Shown here in pieces: positions 1-9,053 of a stretch of 64,000 bases of DNA. The notes under the pieces are model-generated. The model was not told the origin of the DNA. It ran no database searches and worked only from the letters and a program-made list of their open reading frames with translations. Origin of the DNA: an uncultured Faecalibacterium sp. (lineage in GTDB: Bacteria > Bacillota > Clostridia > Oscillospirales > Ruminococcaceae); contig CAKTGQ010000002.1 of assembly GCA_934561555.1 (NCBI GenBank), positions 62,001 through 126,000 of the forward strand, given 5' to 3'. How positions within the stretch are numbered: the first letter of the stretch is position 1; each line of letters begins with the position of its first letter. The position numbers and the translations under genes were made by a program.

Positions 1-7
1 GTTCCAT
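1..7 (-). CDS. first codons of a gene running off the window start
   Basis: On the minus strand an AGGAGG ribosome binding site (about 13-20) overlaps the stop codon of the aminotransferase and is followed, six or so bases later, by ATG-GAA at 7-2. This looks like the start of the next gene of the same operon. Only two codons are inside the window, so the product cannot be named. Confidence 0.45.
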
Positions 8-19
8 CTGTGTTCCTCC

Positions 20-1204
20 TCAGTTGCCGTGGTAGATGTTGTTTTCCACCAGAAACTCCCGGATGCGCTTCAGCGCTTCGGTCAGGTGCTCCACGCTGTA
101 CGCGTAGGAGACGCGGCAGTAGCCATCGCCGGAAGCGCCAAAGGCATCACCGGGGATAATGGCAACGTGCTTTTGCTCCAAAAGCTTTGTGCAGAACTCC
201 TGACTGCTCATGCCGGTGCTCTTGATACAGGGGAATGCGTAGAATGCGCCCCGGGGCTCAAAGCAGGTCAGACCCATGTCGTTGAAACTGCGCACCACCA
301 AGCGGCGGCGCATATTGTACTCGTCCCGCATCCGGTCGATCTCGCCATCGCACTCCTTCAGGGCGGTGATGGCGGCATACTGGCTGGTGGTGGGGGCACT
401 CATGATGGCGCTCTGGTGAATCTTGGTCATGATTTTAATGACCGCCTCGGGGCCGCAGGCGTAGCCCAGCCGCCAGCCGGTCATGGCGTAGCTCTTAGAA
501 AAGCCGTTCACCACGATGGTGCGCTCTGCCATGCCGGGCAGGGTGGCAATGGAAACATGCGGCCGCAGGCCGTAGTTCAGCTCGGCGTAGATCTCGTCGG
601 ACAGCACCATGATGTCGGTGCCACGCAGCACCTCGGCCACTGCTTCCAGATCTTCCCGCTCCATCACCGCACCGGTGGGGTTGTTGGGGAAGGGCATGAT
701 GACCAGCTTGGTCTTGGGGGTGATGGCGGCCTTCAGCGCATCGGCACGCAGACGGAACTCGTCCTCCTGACGGCAGGCAACGTGCACCGGCACACCGCCG
801 GACAGGGTGGTGATGGGCTCGTAGCACACAAAGCAGGGCTCCGGGATGATCACCTCGTCCCCGGGCTGGACCAACGTGCGGATGCACATATCAATGGCCT
901 CGCTGCCGCCCACGGTCACTAAGATCTGCCGCATAGGGTCGTAGCGCAGGTTCATGCGCCGCTCCAGATATCGGCTGATCTCGGCGCGCAGTTCTTTTAA
1001 GCCGGCGTTGGAGGTATAGCGGGTGCGGCCGTGCTCAAGGCTGTCGATGCCGGCCTCGCGCACAGCCCACGGGGTCTTGAAGTCCGGCTCGCCCACGCCA
1101 AGGCTGATGCACTCGGGCATTTCGGCGGCCAAATCGAAAAATTTGCGGATGCCGGAGGGGCGCATGGCCTTGGCGGCAGGCGCGATCAGTTTATCATAAT
1201 CCAT
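20..1204 (-). CDS. PLP-dependent aminotransferase, class I/II (fold type I)
   Basis: A cytosolic transaminase of the aspartate/aromatic/alanine group, 394 aa, full family length. The PLP lysine lies in the motif SKSYAMTGWR (Lys near residue 237). The NNPTG loop (about residues 174-178) and the DEIYAEL strand carrying the PLP-binding Asp/Tyr are intact. The ATG at 1204 is preferred over a GTG 15 bases upstream, because it overlaps the TGA of the Lrp-type regulator by one base (TGATG), typical of translational coupling. The gene is second in a minus-strand operon with that regulator, and another gene follows at the window edge. The pairing suggests amino-acid-responsive control. The exact amino donor cannot be read from the sequence; annotations such as AspC or PatA would be guesses. 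Confidence 0.9.
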   Translation of the reverse strand: MDYDKLIAPAAKAMRPSGIRKFFDLAAEMPECISLGVGEPDFKTPWAVREAGIDSLEHGRTRYTSNAGLKELRAEISRYLERRMNLRYDPMRQILVTVGGSEAIDMCIRTLVQPGDEVIIPEPCFVCYEPITTLSGGVPVHVACRQEDEFRLRADALKAAITPKTKLVIMPFPNNPTGAVMEREDLEAVAEVLRGTDIMVLSDEIYAELNYGLRPHVSIATLPGMAERTIVVNGFSKSYAMTGWRLGYACGPEAVIKIMTKIHQSAIMSAPTTSQYAAITALKECDGEIDRMRDEYNMRRRLVVRSFNDMGLTCFEPRGAFYAFPCIKSTGMSSQEFCTKLLEQKHVAIIPGDAFGASGDGYCRVSYAYSVEHLTEALKRIREFLVENNIYHGN

Positions 1205-1689
1205 CACAGCACCGTGCACTCTCTTTCATCAATTTCTTCATCCTGATACAGCCGCCCCTCTTTTTTGTAGGTGCGCAGCACAAAATGGGTGGCGGTGGAC
1301 AGCACATCGTCCAGCGGCGACAGCCGCTTTGCCACAAACAGAGCGATCTCCTGGAAGGTCTGTCCCTTGATCACCAGCTGCAGGTCGTACCCGCCGCTCA
1401 TCAGCAGCACGCTCTCCACCTCGTCAAAAGCGGCGATGGTGGCAGCGATCTCGTCAAAGCCGCGGCTCTTTTTGGGGCTGACGTTCAGCTCGATGACCGC
1501 CTCCACGCGGTTCACCTTGGCCTTTTCCCAGTCCACAAGGGTCTTGTAGCCCTTGATGATGCCCTGCGCCCGGGCAAGGTCCATCATCGCCGCCACCTCG
1601 GCGGGAGATTTGTTCAGCATGGTGGCAATGTCCTCCACGGGCAGCCGGGCGTTGTTTTCCAGAATCTTCAAAAGCTGTTCCATTGTCAT
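1204..1689 (-). CDS. Lrp/AsnC family transcriptional regulator
   Basis: 161 aa, normal size for the family. The N-terminal 60 residues form a winged helix-turn-helix (AtMLNKSPAEVAAMM region). Residues about 70-145 form the RAM/AsnC ligand-binding domain, with the segment ending VLLMSGGYDLQLVIKG typical of the amino-acid pocket. It is the first gene of a two- or three-gene minus-strand unit with the aminotransferase, overlapping its start by one base. Such regulators usually sense the substrate or product of the linked enzyme and autoregulate. A TGC-TATACT extended -10 element (1739-1744) lies about 50 bases upstream of the start. The effector is not deducible. Confidence 0.9.
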   Translation of the reverse strand: MTMEQLLKILENNARLPVEDIATMLNKSPAEVAAMMDLARAQGIIKGYKTLVDWEKAKVNRVEAVIELNVSPKKSRGFDEIAATIAAFDEVESVLLMSGGYDLQLVIKGQTFQEIALFVAKRLSPLDDVLSTATHFVLRTYKKEGRLYQDEEIDERECTVL

Positions 1690-1738
1690 ATACTCCTTAT
1701 CAACCCTCTACACGGAAATCCGCGGGAAATTATGTATA

Positions 1739-1744
1739 AGTATA
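1739..1744 (-). promoter_or_regulatory. extended -10 of the Lrp/aminotransferase operon
   Basis: TATACT preceded by TGC on the minus strand. The -35 region is poor (GTGCAA/TGCAAT at 16-17 bases), which fits an extended -10 promoter. It faces away from the ACT/DUF711 promoter. Confidence 0.45.
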
Positions 1745-1845
1745 GCACAAGCCCCGGCAGATTGCACTTGATTTTTATATAGAATGTCTTTTGCCCCTGT
1801 ATTCTGCTCTTTTTTACAAAAAGTGTGTTCAAAATTTGCTAAATC

Positions 1846-1854
1846 TGCTATACT
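1846..1854 (+). promoter_or_regulatory. extended -10 of the ACT/DUF711 operon
   Basis: TGC-TATACT on the plus strand, about 68 bases before the ACT gene start. A weak TGTTCA lies 17 bases upstream of the hexamer. The 232-base divergent region between the regulator and the ACT gene holds nothing else I can identify. Confidence 0.45.
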
Positions 1855-1921
1855 GGAAGGGTAAGCGTGTGCCGGGTCTTTGGCGGCACCAATCACTATA
1901 AGGAAAACGAGGGTGGAAACC

Positions 1922-2191
1922 ATGAAAGCTTTCATTACCGTCATTGGACACGATACCGTGGGCGTTGTCGCAAAGGTGGCCGGTCTGTGCACCGAGTTGA
2001 ACATCAACATCGAGGATGTGACCCAGAGCATCCTGCAGGGCATGTTTGCCATGATCATGCTGGTGGATCTTTCCAACTGCAATGTTGACCACGACCAGCT
2101 GCACAAGCGCACCGATGCGCTTGCCGCCGAGATGGGGATGCAGATCAACGTGACCCGTCAGGAAGTTTTTGACGCCATGCACACCATCTGA
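1922..2191 (+). CDS. ACT domain protein (UPF0237 family)
   Basis: 89 aa, a single ACT domain beginning MKAFITVIGHDTVGVVAKV, the usual family start; a G-D-x-x-G-V-V-A pattern forms the ligand loop between the first strand and helix. Upstream in-frame codons are ignored because the ATG at 1922 follows a purine-rich GAGGGTGGAAACC site. Proteins of this family are typically encoded immediately before a UPF0210/DUF711 protein, and that is the arrangement here (24-base gap). By family it is a small-molecule, probably amino-acid, sensor. No enzymatic residues are present. Confidence 0.9.
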   Translation: MKAFITVIGHDTVGVVAKVAGLCTELNINIEDVTQSILQGMFAMIMLVDLSNCNVDHDQLHKRTDALAAEMGMQINVTRQEVFDAMHTI

Positions 2192-2215
2192 GCCGGAAAG
2201 GAGCCCGCAACCGCT

Positions 2216-3583
2216 ATGAGTATGTTTAACACCGGGGATATCCTGGAGACCATCGAGATGTTCACGCAGGATAATCTGGACGTGCGCACCGTGACCATGG
2301 GCATCAGCCTGCTGGACTGCATCGACCCGGACCCCAAAAAGGCCTGCGAGAACATCTACAACAAGATCACCACCAAGGCCGCGAACCTTGTCTCCACCGT
2401 GGAGCACATCAGCGCCGAGTACGGTATTCCCATCATCAACAAGCGCATCAGCGTTACCCCCATTGCCATGCTGCTGGGTGCCTGCCCGGAGGCAGACCCC
2501 GTGGACTTTGCAAAAACGCTGGACGCCGCCGGTAAAAAGGTGGGCGTCAACTTTGTGGGCGGTTACAGCGCACTGGTGCACAAGGGCTTTTCTGCCGGTG
2601 ACCGCCGCCTGATCGAGTCCATCCCCCGCGCACTGGCCGAGACCGACATCGTGTGCAGCTCGGTGAACATCGGCGCCACCAAGGCCGGTCTGAACATGGA
2701 CGCCATCAAGCTGATGGGCGAAGCCGTGAAGAAAGCCAGCGAGCTGACCGCCGACCGTCAGTGCATCGGCGCTGCCAAGCTGGTGGTGTTCTGCAACGCA
2801 CCGGAGGATAACCCCTTCATGGCCGGTGCTTTCCACGGCCCCGGCGAGCCGGACTGCGAGATCCATGTGGGCGTTTCCGGCCCGGGCGCTGTGCGCGCCG
2901 CGCTGGCACGCCTGCCCAAGGATGCCCCCATTGACGAGGTGGCAGAGCTTGTAAAGCGCACTGCCTTCAAGATCACCCGCGTGGGTCAGCTGGTGGCAAA
3001 CCTTGCTTCCAAGGCACTGGGCGTGCCCGCCGGTATCATCGACCTTTCTCTGGCTCCCACCCCGGCCATCGGCGACAGCGTGGCCAACATTCTGGAAGAG
3101 ATGGGTCTGGAGACCTGCGGCTGCTGCGGCACCACCGCCTGCCTTGCCCTGCTGAACGATGCCGTGAAGAAGGGCGGCGTGATGGCCTCCAACCACGTTG
3201 GCGGCCTGTCCGGTGCCTTTATCCCGGTCAGCGAGGATGCCGGTATGATCCACGCTGCCGAAATCGGCTGCCTGACCATTGAAAAGCTGGAAGCCATGAC
3301 CGCCGTCTGCTCTGTGGGCATCGACATGGTCATCATCCCCGGCGACACCACCCCTGCCGTCATCAGCGCCCTGATCGCGGATGAAGCCGCCATTGGCATG
3401 GTGAACAGCAAGACCACCGCCGTGCGCGTGATCCCCGCCATCGGCCGCAAGGCCGGTGAGGTGCTGGACTTCGGCGGCCTGCTGGGCTACGGTCCCATCA
3501 TGCCGGTGAACAGCCACGACCCCTCGGTGTTCATCAACCGCGGCGGCCGTCTGCCCGCTCCCATGCAGTCTTTGAAGAACTAA
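2216..3583 (+). CDS. PFL family protein, UPF0210/DUF711
   Basis: 455 aa, full length for the family. It is cytosolic, with no signal peptide or membrane segment. Conserved family features visible are the Cys-containing CGCCGTTAC segment near residue 305, glycine-rich loops ([12 protein letters not shown]), and the C-terminal GRLPAP motif. The name PFL reflects old similarity annotation to pyruvate formate-lyase, but there is no glycyl-radical signature RVSGY and I do not claim that activity. It is co-transcribed with the upstream ACT protein and followed by a strong hairpin terminator. The function of the pair is unknown. Confidence 0.88.
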   Translation: MSMFNTGDILETIEMFTQDNLDVRTVTMGISLLDCIDPDPKKACENIYNKITTKAANLVSTVEHISAEYGIPIINKRISVTPIAMLLGACPEADPVDFAKTLDAAGKKVGVNFVGGYSALVHKGFSAGDRRLIESIPRALAETDIVCSSVNIGATKAGLNMDAIKLMGEAVKKASELTADRQCIGAAKLVVFCNAPEDNPFMAGAFHGPGEPDCEIHVGVSGPGAVRAALARLPKDAPIDEVAELVKRTAFKITRVGQLVANLASKALGVPAGIIDLSLAPTPAIGDSVANILEEMGLETCGCCGTTACLALLNDAVKKGGVMASNHVGGLSGAFIPVSEDAGMIHAAEIGCLTIEKLEAMTAVCSVGIDMVIIPGDTTPAVISALIADEAAIGMVNSKTTAVRVIPAIGRKAGEVLDFGGLLGYGPIMPVNSHDPSVFINRGGRLPAPMQSLKN

Positions 3584-3587
3584 GGAT

Positions 3588-3630
3588 TCCCTCTCAGTCA
3601 TTGCGCAGCAATGACTGAGAGGGTTTATTT
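3588..3630 (+). terminator. intrinsic terminator after DUF711
   Basis: Perfect inverted repeat with arms CCCTCTCAGTCATTGC and its complement (about 3589-3623) followed by TTTATTTTT. The arm sequence resembles the end of the MITE-like family at 49146-49358 (CCCTCTCAGTCA), so the terminator may be a domesticated remnant. Confidence 0.85.
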
Positions 3631-3698
3631 TTCTGTATAATTCCGCCGCAGCAGACCCATCCTCTGGTTATCATTTCCAGAAGAAGGGTCTGTTTTTT

Positions 3699-4334
3699 AT
3701 GCTTCGCTGGTTTTCAAAACCGCTTTCCGTCCGGCAGATGCGGCTGCTGTGCGCCAGCTTGCTGGCAGGCTTTGCGCTGTGCGGCGCTTTGCAGGGGCTG
3801 TGCTGGGGGCGCACCCAGCTGGATGCCGGGGCAGCACTGTGCGCCGACACCCTGCGGCTGCACATCCGGGCGGCCAGCGATGCCGTGGCCGACCAGAGCG
3901 CCAAGCTCCGGGTGCGGGACGCAGTGCTGGCCGTGATGCAGCAGTGCCCGGCGCACAGCGCACCGGAGGCGCGGGCATGGGCGGCGGGGCGGCTTTTGCA
4001 GTTTCAGCTGGCGGCACAGCGGGCGCTGACCGCGCAGGGCATCCGTGCCCCAGTGCGGGTGTACCTTGTGAATATGTACTTCCCCGCCCGGCGCTACCCC
4101 ACTGGTCAGCTGCCCGCCGGGCGGTACGATGCGGTGCGCATCGACATTGGCAGCGGCGGCGGGCGCAACTGGTGGTGTGTGCTGTACCCGGGGCTGTGCA
4201 GCTTTGCGCAGGGCGGCTACGCCCTGCCTGCGGAGAATGACCTTGTCTGCGGGCAGTACATCCTGCGGTTCCGGCTGGTGGACTGGGCGCACCGGCTGAC
4301 CGCCCGGCAGCAGACGGTGCTGCTGGCGGGGTGA
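3699..4334 (+). CDS. spoIIR: stage II sporulation protein R homologue
   Basis: 211 aa. An N-terminal hydrophobic segment (about residues 15-32) would export or anchor it. The family core is clear: LRLHIRAASDAVADQSAKL near residues 50-70, VRDAVL, then YDAVRIDIGSGGGRNWWCVLYPGLC near 145-170. In Bacillus, SpoIIR is made in the forespore and triggers SpoIIGA to process pro-sigma-E in the mother cell. Start chosen at ATG 3699, after AGAAGGG. It is followed by a peptidoglycan-binding protein, also a common sporulation partner. If the host is a Faecalibacterium-type non-spore-former, the gene would be a relic or have another use. I did not recognise a sigma-F type promoter. Confidence 0.9.
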   Translation: MLRWFSKPLSVRQMRLLCASLLAGFALCGALQGLCWGRTQLDAGAALCADTLRLHIRAASDAVADQSAKLRVRDAVLAVMQQCPAHSAPEARAWAAGRLLQFQLAAQRALTAQGIRAPVRVYLVNMYFPARRYPTGQLPAGRYDAVRIDIGSGGGRNWWCVLYPGLCSFAQGGYALPAENDLVCGQYILRFRLVDWAHRLTARQQTVLLAG

Positions 4335-4383
4335 CGCCGCACCCCGCCGGAGCATAGCATGGAGGGAAAGGAGGGATCCCTCT

Positions 4384-4854
4384 ATGGCGATTCCCGGTTA
4401 TTATTCCCTGCTCCAGCGCGGCTCCTCCGGGCCGGATGTGGCACTTGTGCAGACGTGGCTCAACGGCGTGCGCGACAGCTGCACATGGTACGATGCGCTG
4501 AAAACGGACGGCAAGTTCGGCGTCGGCACCCAGCGTGCCGTGCAGGAGTTCCAGCTGAAAAACAAGATGAACATGGACGGCAAGGTGGGGCAGAACACAT
4601 GGAACGTGCTCTACACCCGCTACACCGCAAAGCACGGGCTGAAGGTGCCCTACCCCGGCATCGTGCTGCACACCGGCTCCTCCGGCGGCACGGTGCGGCT
4701 GGTGCAGCAAAAGCTCAACTCTCTGGGCGAGCGGCTGAAGGATGACGGCAAGTACGGTGCAGCCACCGCTGCCGCCGTGCAGCGGTTCCAGCGGCGCAAC
4801 GGTCTGACGGCAGACGGCAGCGTGGGTTGCGCCACTTGGGAGAAGATGTTCTGA
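4384..4854 (+). CDS. peptidoglycan-binding protein with two PG_binding_1 repeats
   Basis: 156 aa, made almost entirely of two PG_binding_1 domains. Repeat 1 (about residues 8-72) has GSSGPDVALVQTWLNGV and a DGKFGVGTQRAVQEFQ core. Repeat 2 (about 92-156) has GSSGGTVRLVQQKLNSLG and a DGKYGAATAAAVQRFQ core. There is no catalytic amidase or lytic domain and no evident signal peptide. A GGAGGGAAAGGAGGG stretch supplies the ribosome binding site. It follows spoIIR by 49 bases and probably shares its transcript. Homologous repeats occur in spore cortex-lytic enzymes, but here only the wall-binding part exists, so a catalytic role is not supported. Confidence 0.85.
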   Translation: MAIPGYYSLLQRGSSGPDVALVQTWLNGVRDSCTWYDALKTDGKFGVGTQRAVQEFQLKNKMNMDGKVGQNTWNVLYTRYTAKHGLKVPYPGIVLHTGSSGGTVRLVQQKLNSLGERLKDDGKYGAATAAAVQRFQRRNGLTADGSVGCATWEKMF

Positions 4855-4862
4855 TCGCAAAT

Positions 4863-4921
4863 CATTTTAAATTTCGGGACACTGGAGCGTCTGCGGATGC
4901 TCCGGTGTCCCATTTTCACGG
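4863..4921 (+). repeat. dispersed hairpin repeat, copy A (half element)
   Basis: AAATTTC followed by a 36-base palindrome (4876-4911; arms GGGACACTGGAGC and its near-complement, loop containing TCTGCGG) and then CATTTTCACGG. It matches the second hairpin and flanks of copies at 31568-31674, 39711-39823 and 61220-61328. It lies nine bases after a stop codon and may act as a terminator. Confidence 0.7.
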
Positions 4922-4950
4922 ATGAAGCGCAGCGGCAAGACGGAAGGGTT

Positions 4951-4989
4951 AAGCACCTGCATTGTTTCCAGACATTGCAGGTGCTTTTT
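4951..4989 (+). terminator. intrinsic terminator upstream of sbcD
   Basis: Arms AAGCACCTGCA and TGCAGGTGCTT with a 14-base loop, followed by TTTTTC. The 213-base gap between the peptidoglycan-binding gene and sbcD holds this and repeat copy A. Confidence 0.75.
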
Positions 4990-5067
4990 CTGTTCTCCTT
5001 GGTTGCGCCTGCAGCGGCGGCTGCGTTATAATAAGGCAAAGCGTTTTTTGAAAGGCGGTGTTCCTGT

Positions 5068-6210
5068 TTGCGTTTTCTGCATTTGTCCGACCTGCATCTG
5101 GGCAAGCGGGTGTGCGAATTTTCCATGCTGGAGGATCAGCGGTATATTCTGGAACAAATTCTAGCCCTGCTGGATGAGACCCCTGTGGACGGCGTGCTGC
5201 TGGCCGGGGACCTTTACGACAAACCCGTTCCCCCTGCAGAGGCGGTGCGGCTGCTGGACTGGTTTTTGACCCAGCTGGCAGCGCGGAAGCTGCCGGTGTT
5301 TGCCATCAGCGGCAACCACGATTCTGCCGACCGGGTGGCCTTTGGCTCTGCCCTGCTGGCCGACAGCCGGGTCTACGTCAGCCCGGTGTTCACCGGTGCG
5401 CCGCAGCCCATCCCTTTGCAGGATGCCCACGGCACGGTAGATATGTACTTACTGCCCTTTTTGAAGCCCGCCATGGTGCGGCATGTTTGGCCGGACGAGC
5501 CCATTGAGAGCTACAACGATGCCCTTGCCTGCGTGCTGCGGCACTGCACCCCAGACCCCGGTCATCGCAGCGTGCTGGTGGCGCACCAGTTCGTGGCGGG
5601 TGCTGCCGCCTGTGAGAGCGAAGAGCCCTCGGTGGGCGGGGTGGACAGCGTGGACGCTGCCCTGTTCGACGCCTTTGACTATGTGGCGCTGGGGCATCTG
5701 CACAGCCCGCAGAAAGTCGGGCGGGAGACCTTGCGCTACTGCGGCACCCCGCTGAAGTATTCCTTCTCGGAGGCGGGGCAGCACAAGAGCGCCACCTTTG
5801 TAGAGCTGGGCGCAAAGGGCGAGGTGCACATCACCACCGCGCCCCTGACCCCCCGGCACGATCTGCGCGGGCTGCGCGGCAGCTACATGGAACTGACCGA
5901 CCGCCGCTGCTACGAGGGCACTGCCGTAGACGATTACCTGCACATCACCCTGACCGACGAGCAGGATGTGCCGGATGCGCTGGCGCGGCTACGGGTCATC
6001 TACCCCAACCTGATGCAGCTGGACTACGACAACCAGCGCACCCGCCAGCAGCAGGAGATCTGCGCCCCGGAGCGCACCGAAAGCATCTCCCCGCTGGAGC
6101 ATCTGGCAGCCTTCTACCAGCTGCAAAATAACCAGCCCCTGACCGCCGAGCAGACGGCGTTCTGCCAAGCGCTGATCGAGGAGATCTGGAAGGAGGGCGA
6201 CACCGTATGA
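5068..6210 (+). CDS. sbcD: exonuclease SbcCD subunit D (Mre11-like nuclease)
   Basis: 380 aa calcineurin-like phosphoesterase, nuclease subunit of the SbcCD complex that cleaves hairpins and trims DNA double-strand ends. Metal-binding motifs appear in order: SDLHLGK (residues 7-13), GDLYDKP, SGNHDS, the HQF segment and GHLHSPQ. The start is a TTG at 5068 behind AAAGGCGGTG; no ATG fits the family N-terminus (RFLHLSDLHLGK). It overlaps sbcC by four bases (ATGA), so the two subunits are translationally coupled. Confidence 0.95.
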   Translation: MRFLHLSDLHLGKRVCEFSMLEDQRYILEQILALLDETPVDGVLLAGDLYDKPVPPAEAVRLLDWFLTQLAARKLPVFAISGNHDSADRVAFGSALLADSRVYVSPVFTGAPQPIPLQDAHGTVDMYLLPFLKPAMVRHVWPDEPIESYNDALACVLRHCTPDPGHRSVLVAHQFVAGAAACESEEPSVGGVDSVDAALFDAFDYVALGHLHSPQKVGRETLRYCGTPLKYSFSEAGQHKSATFVELGAKGEVHITTAPLTPRHDLRGLRGSYMELTDRRCYEGTAVDDYLHITLTDEQDVPDALARLRVIYPNLMQLDYDNQRTRQQQEICAPERTESISPLEHLAAFYQLQNNQPLTAEQTAFCQALIEEIWKEGDTV

Positions 6211-9011
6211 GACCGCTGCGACTGACCCTTTCGGCCTTTGGCCCCTATGCCGCCCAGACTACCCTTGACCTTGAAAAGCTGGGCAAAGGCGGGCTGTACC
6301 TCATTACCGGCGACACCGGCGCGGGCAAGACCACTCTTTTTGACGCCATCACCTACGCGCTGTACGATCATTCCAGCAGCGGCATCCGGGAGGGCTCCAT
6401 GCTGCGCTGCAAGTACGCAGACGACAAGACCCCCACCTTTGTGGAGCTGGAATTTGAGGTACACGGCGTGCGCTACACCGTGCGCCGCAACCCGGAGTAT
6501 CAGCGTCCCAAAGCCCGGGGCGAGGGCATGACCACCGAAAAGGCGGATGCCACCCTGACCTACCCGGACACCCGCCCGCCGGTGACCAAGGCAAAGGACG
6601 TGACCGCCGCCATGCAGGAGATCATCGGGCTGGACTATAACCAGTTTTCCCAGATCGTACTCATTGCGCAGGGGCAGTTCACAAAGCTGCTCAACGCCTC
6701 CACCGAGGAGCGCAGCCGCATCTTCCGCAAGCTGTTCCGCACCCAGCGCTATGCCCAGCTGCAGGAGCGCTTGCAGGCCGAAGCCTCCGCGCTGAACCAG
6801 CAGCGCACCGCCCAGAACGCCAAGCTGGACAGCCTGCTGGGCGGGCTGCAATTCAGCCCGGAGGACCCGGACGCCGAGACGCTGCGCGCCCTGTGCGCCC
6901 AGACCGTGCCGGAAACTGCGCGGGCCTTACTGGATGCCCTGACCGCCCGGCAGGCTGCGGCTCTGGAAGATGCCGACACCGCCCTGCAAACCACCGAAGC
7001 CCAGCTGGACACGGTACAGCAGCAGCTGGGTGCCGCCGCACAGGCGCAGCGGCTGGCGCAGCAGCTGGCTGCCCGGCAGGCAGAGCTTGCCGCCGCAAAG
7101 CCCGCACTGGACGCTGCCCGCGCTGAAGCCGACCGTCACGCCGGGGACGCCGCGCAGCTGGATGCCCTGACTGTGCAGGTAACGCAGGCGCAGAGCGCTC
7201 TTGCGGCCTATGACGCGCTGGATGCCCTCTGCCGCCAGCAGACCGAAGCACGGGACGCCGCCCGTCTGGCGGCTGCACAGGCGCAAAAGCGGCGCACCCA
7301 GCTGGACAGCCTGAACGCCGCCCTTGCCGCCGCTGAGACCGAACTTGCCGCGCTGGCAGACGCAGATACCCGGCTGCTGGCGCTGCAAACCCGCAGCGCC
7401 CAGCTGGCACAGCGCAGCGAAGCACTGACAAAGCTGGAACAGCGCCTTGCGGACTGCCAGCGACAAGCTAAGGCTGCGCATAAGGCGCAGGAGAGCTACC
7501 GCGCCGCTGCCGCCGCACAGGACGAAGCCCGCGCCCGGCAGAATACGCTGGAACGGGCATTCTTGGACGCACAGGCCGGGCTGCTGGCCGAGAGCCTGAC
7601 CGAGGGCGCACCCTGCCCGGTGTGCGGCAGTACCCATCACCCTGCCCGCGCCCTGCTGCCCCATACCGCGCCCACGCAGGCACAGGTGGAAACTGCCCGG
7701 CAGGCCGTTGCCGCGGCTGACCGGCAGGCACAGACTGCCAGCGCCGCCGCCCAGAGCGCCCTTGCCGCTGCCAACGAAGCAAAAACCTCTCTCCGGCGGG
7801 ATGCCGAGACCTTGCTGCCGGAGCGCTTTACTGCCCCGGAGGGCACCGTCCCCCTTACCTTTGCCCTGATGACCAATGTTCTGGCCGAAGAAACCGCCGC
7901 CTTGCAGACGGCACAGGCAGACTGCGCCGCCCAGTGCCGACAGGCTGAGACCGACTGCCGCCGCAAGGCGCAGCTGGATGTTGACCGGCAAGCCAAGACC
8001 CGCCAGCGCCCGGCACTGGAACAGGCCGCTGCCGAAGCCGACCGCAGCGCCGCCGCCCAGAACGCCAGCGCAGACGCGTTGGAGGGCCAAATCGCAGAGC
8101 GGCGCGCCGCTCTGCCCTATCCCCGGCGCGCGGACGCACAGGCGGCGCTGGACAAGCTGGAAGCTGACCGCAGCGCCCTGCGCACCGGCATGGACACGGC
8201 GCAGCGCCGCCTGAAGCAGGCCGAGCAGGCCGTTGCCGCCGCCGAAGCCGCCGTAGAAGCGCTGCGCACCCAGCAGACCGCCGCTCAAAAGGAACTGCCC
8301 GCCCGCAGCGCCGAGGAGCTTAGCGCACAGCAGGCAGAGCTGACCGCCGCGCGGGAGGCTTTGCGCAGCCGGGAAAAGCAGCTTTCGGCACAACTGCTGC
8401 CCAACCGCAAAACGGCGGCGCAGTACCGCGCGGCCGCCGAGGCGCGGCAAACACTGGAAAGCCGGTGGCAGTGGGTCAGCGCACTGGCTGCCACGGCGGG
8501 CGGCACCCTGACCAGCAAGCAGAAAATCAAACTGGAAGCCTACATCCAAATGAACTATCTGGACCACATTCTGCGCTACGCCAACACCCGCCTGATGCAG
8601 ATGACCGCCGGGCAGTACGAGCTGGAGCGCATCGGCGCAGAGAACCAGCGCAGCCAGTCCGGGCTGGACCTTGGCGTCATCGACCACTACAACGGCACCC
8701 GCCGCAGCGTAAAGACCCTTTCCGGCGGCGAGAGCTTCAAGGCTTCGCTGGCACTGGCGCTGGGCCTTTCGGACGAGGTGCAGAGCAGCGCCGGGGGCAT
8801 CCGGCTGGATACCCTGTTCCTGGACGAGGGCTTCGGCTCGTTGGACGAGGAATCGCTGGAGCTTGCCATCCGGGTGCTCTCCGGCCTGACCGAGGGCGAC
8901 CGGCTGGTGGGCATCATCTCCCATGTGGGGGCGCTGAAGGACCGCATCGACCGGCAGGTGGTGGTGCACAAGGCCCGCACCGGCGGCTCCACCGTAGAGC
9001 TGCGGGTGTAA
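6207..9011 (+). CDS. sbcC: exonuclease SbcCD subunit C (Rad50-like ATPase)
   Basis: 934 aa SMC-type ATPase. Walker A GDTGAGKTT lies near residue 35. A very long Ala/Gln/Glu-rich coiled coil (about 180-780) is interrupted near residue 470 by the zinc hook CPVCGSTHHP. The C-terminal lobe has signature LSGGESFKASLALALG and Walker B LFLDEGFGSLD. The coiled coil is unusually Ala- and Gln-rich, as seen in other GC-rich Clostridia. It is the partner of sbcD in the same operon. The strong composition bias creates long antisense open frames, which I regard as spurious. Confidence 0.95.
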   Translation: MRPLRLTLSAFGPYAAQTTLDLEKLGKGGLYLITGDTGAGKTTLFDAITYALYDHSSSGIREGSMLRCKYADDKTPTFVELEFEVHGVRYTVRRNPEYQRPKARGEGMTTEKADATLTYPDTRPPVTKAKDVTAAMQEIIGLDYNQFSQIVLIAQGQFTKLLNASTEERSRIFRKLFRTQRYAQLQERLQAEASALNQQRTAQNAKLDSLLGGLQFSPEDPDAETLRALCAQTVPETARALLDALTARQAAALEDADTALQTTEAQLDTVQQQLGAAAQAQRLAQQLAARQAELAAAKPALDAARAEADRHAGDAAQLDALTVQVTQAQSALAAYDALDALCRQQTEARDAARLAAAQAQKRRTQLDSLNAALAAAETELAALADADTRLLALQTRSAQLAQRSEALTKLEQRLADCQRQAKAAHKAQESYRAAAAAQDEARARQNTLERAFLDAQAGLLAESLTEGAPCPVCGSTHHPARALLPHTAPTQAQVETARQAVAAADRQAQTASAAAQSALAAANEAKTSLRRDAETLLPERFTAPEGTVPLTFALMTNVLAEETAALQTAQADCAAQCRQAETDCRRKAQLDVDRQAKTRQRPALEQAAAEADRSAAAQNASADALEGQIAERRAALPYPRRADAQAALDKLEADRSALRTGMDTAQRRLKQAEQAVAAAEAAVEALRTQQTAAQKELPARSAEELSAQQAELTAAREALRSREKQLSAQLLPNRKTAAQYRAAAEARQTLESRWQWVSALAATAGGTLTSKQKIKLEAYIQMNYLDHILRYANTRLMQMTAGQYELERIGAENQRSQSGLDLGVIDHYNGTRRSVKTLSGGESFKASLALALGLSDEVQSSAGGIRLDTLFLDEGFGSLDEESLELAIRVLSGLTEGDRLVGIISHVGALKDRIDRQVVVHKARTGGSTVELRV

Positions 9012-9053
9012 AACGCCGTCGGCGGGGCACACTAAGGGCGGAGGTGAATTTTG

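Noticed and set aside
1829..3601. 590-codon open frame antisense to the ACT/DUF711 genes
   Set aside because: Composition is His/Gly/Val-rich mirror sequence, with no domain and no ribosome site; the plus-strand genes are clear family members.
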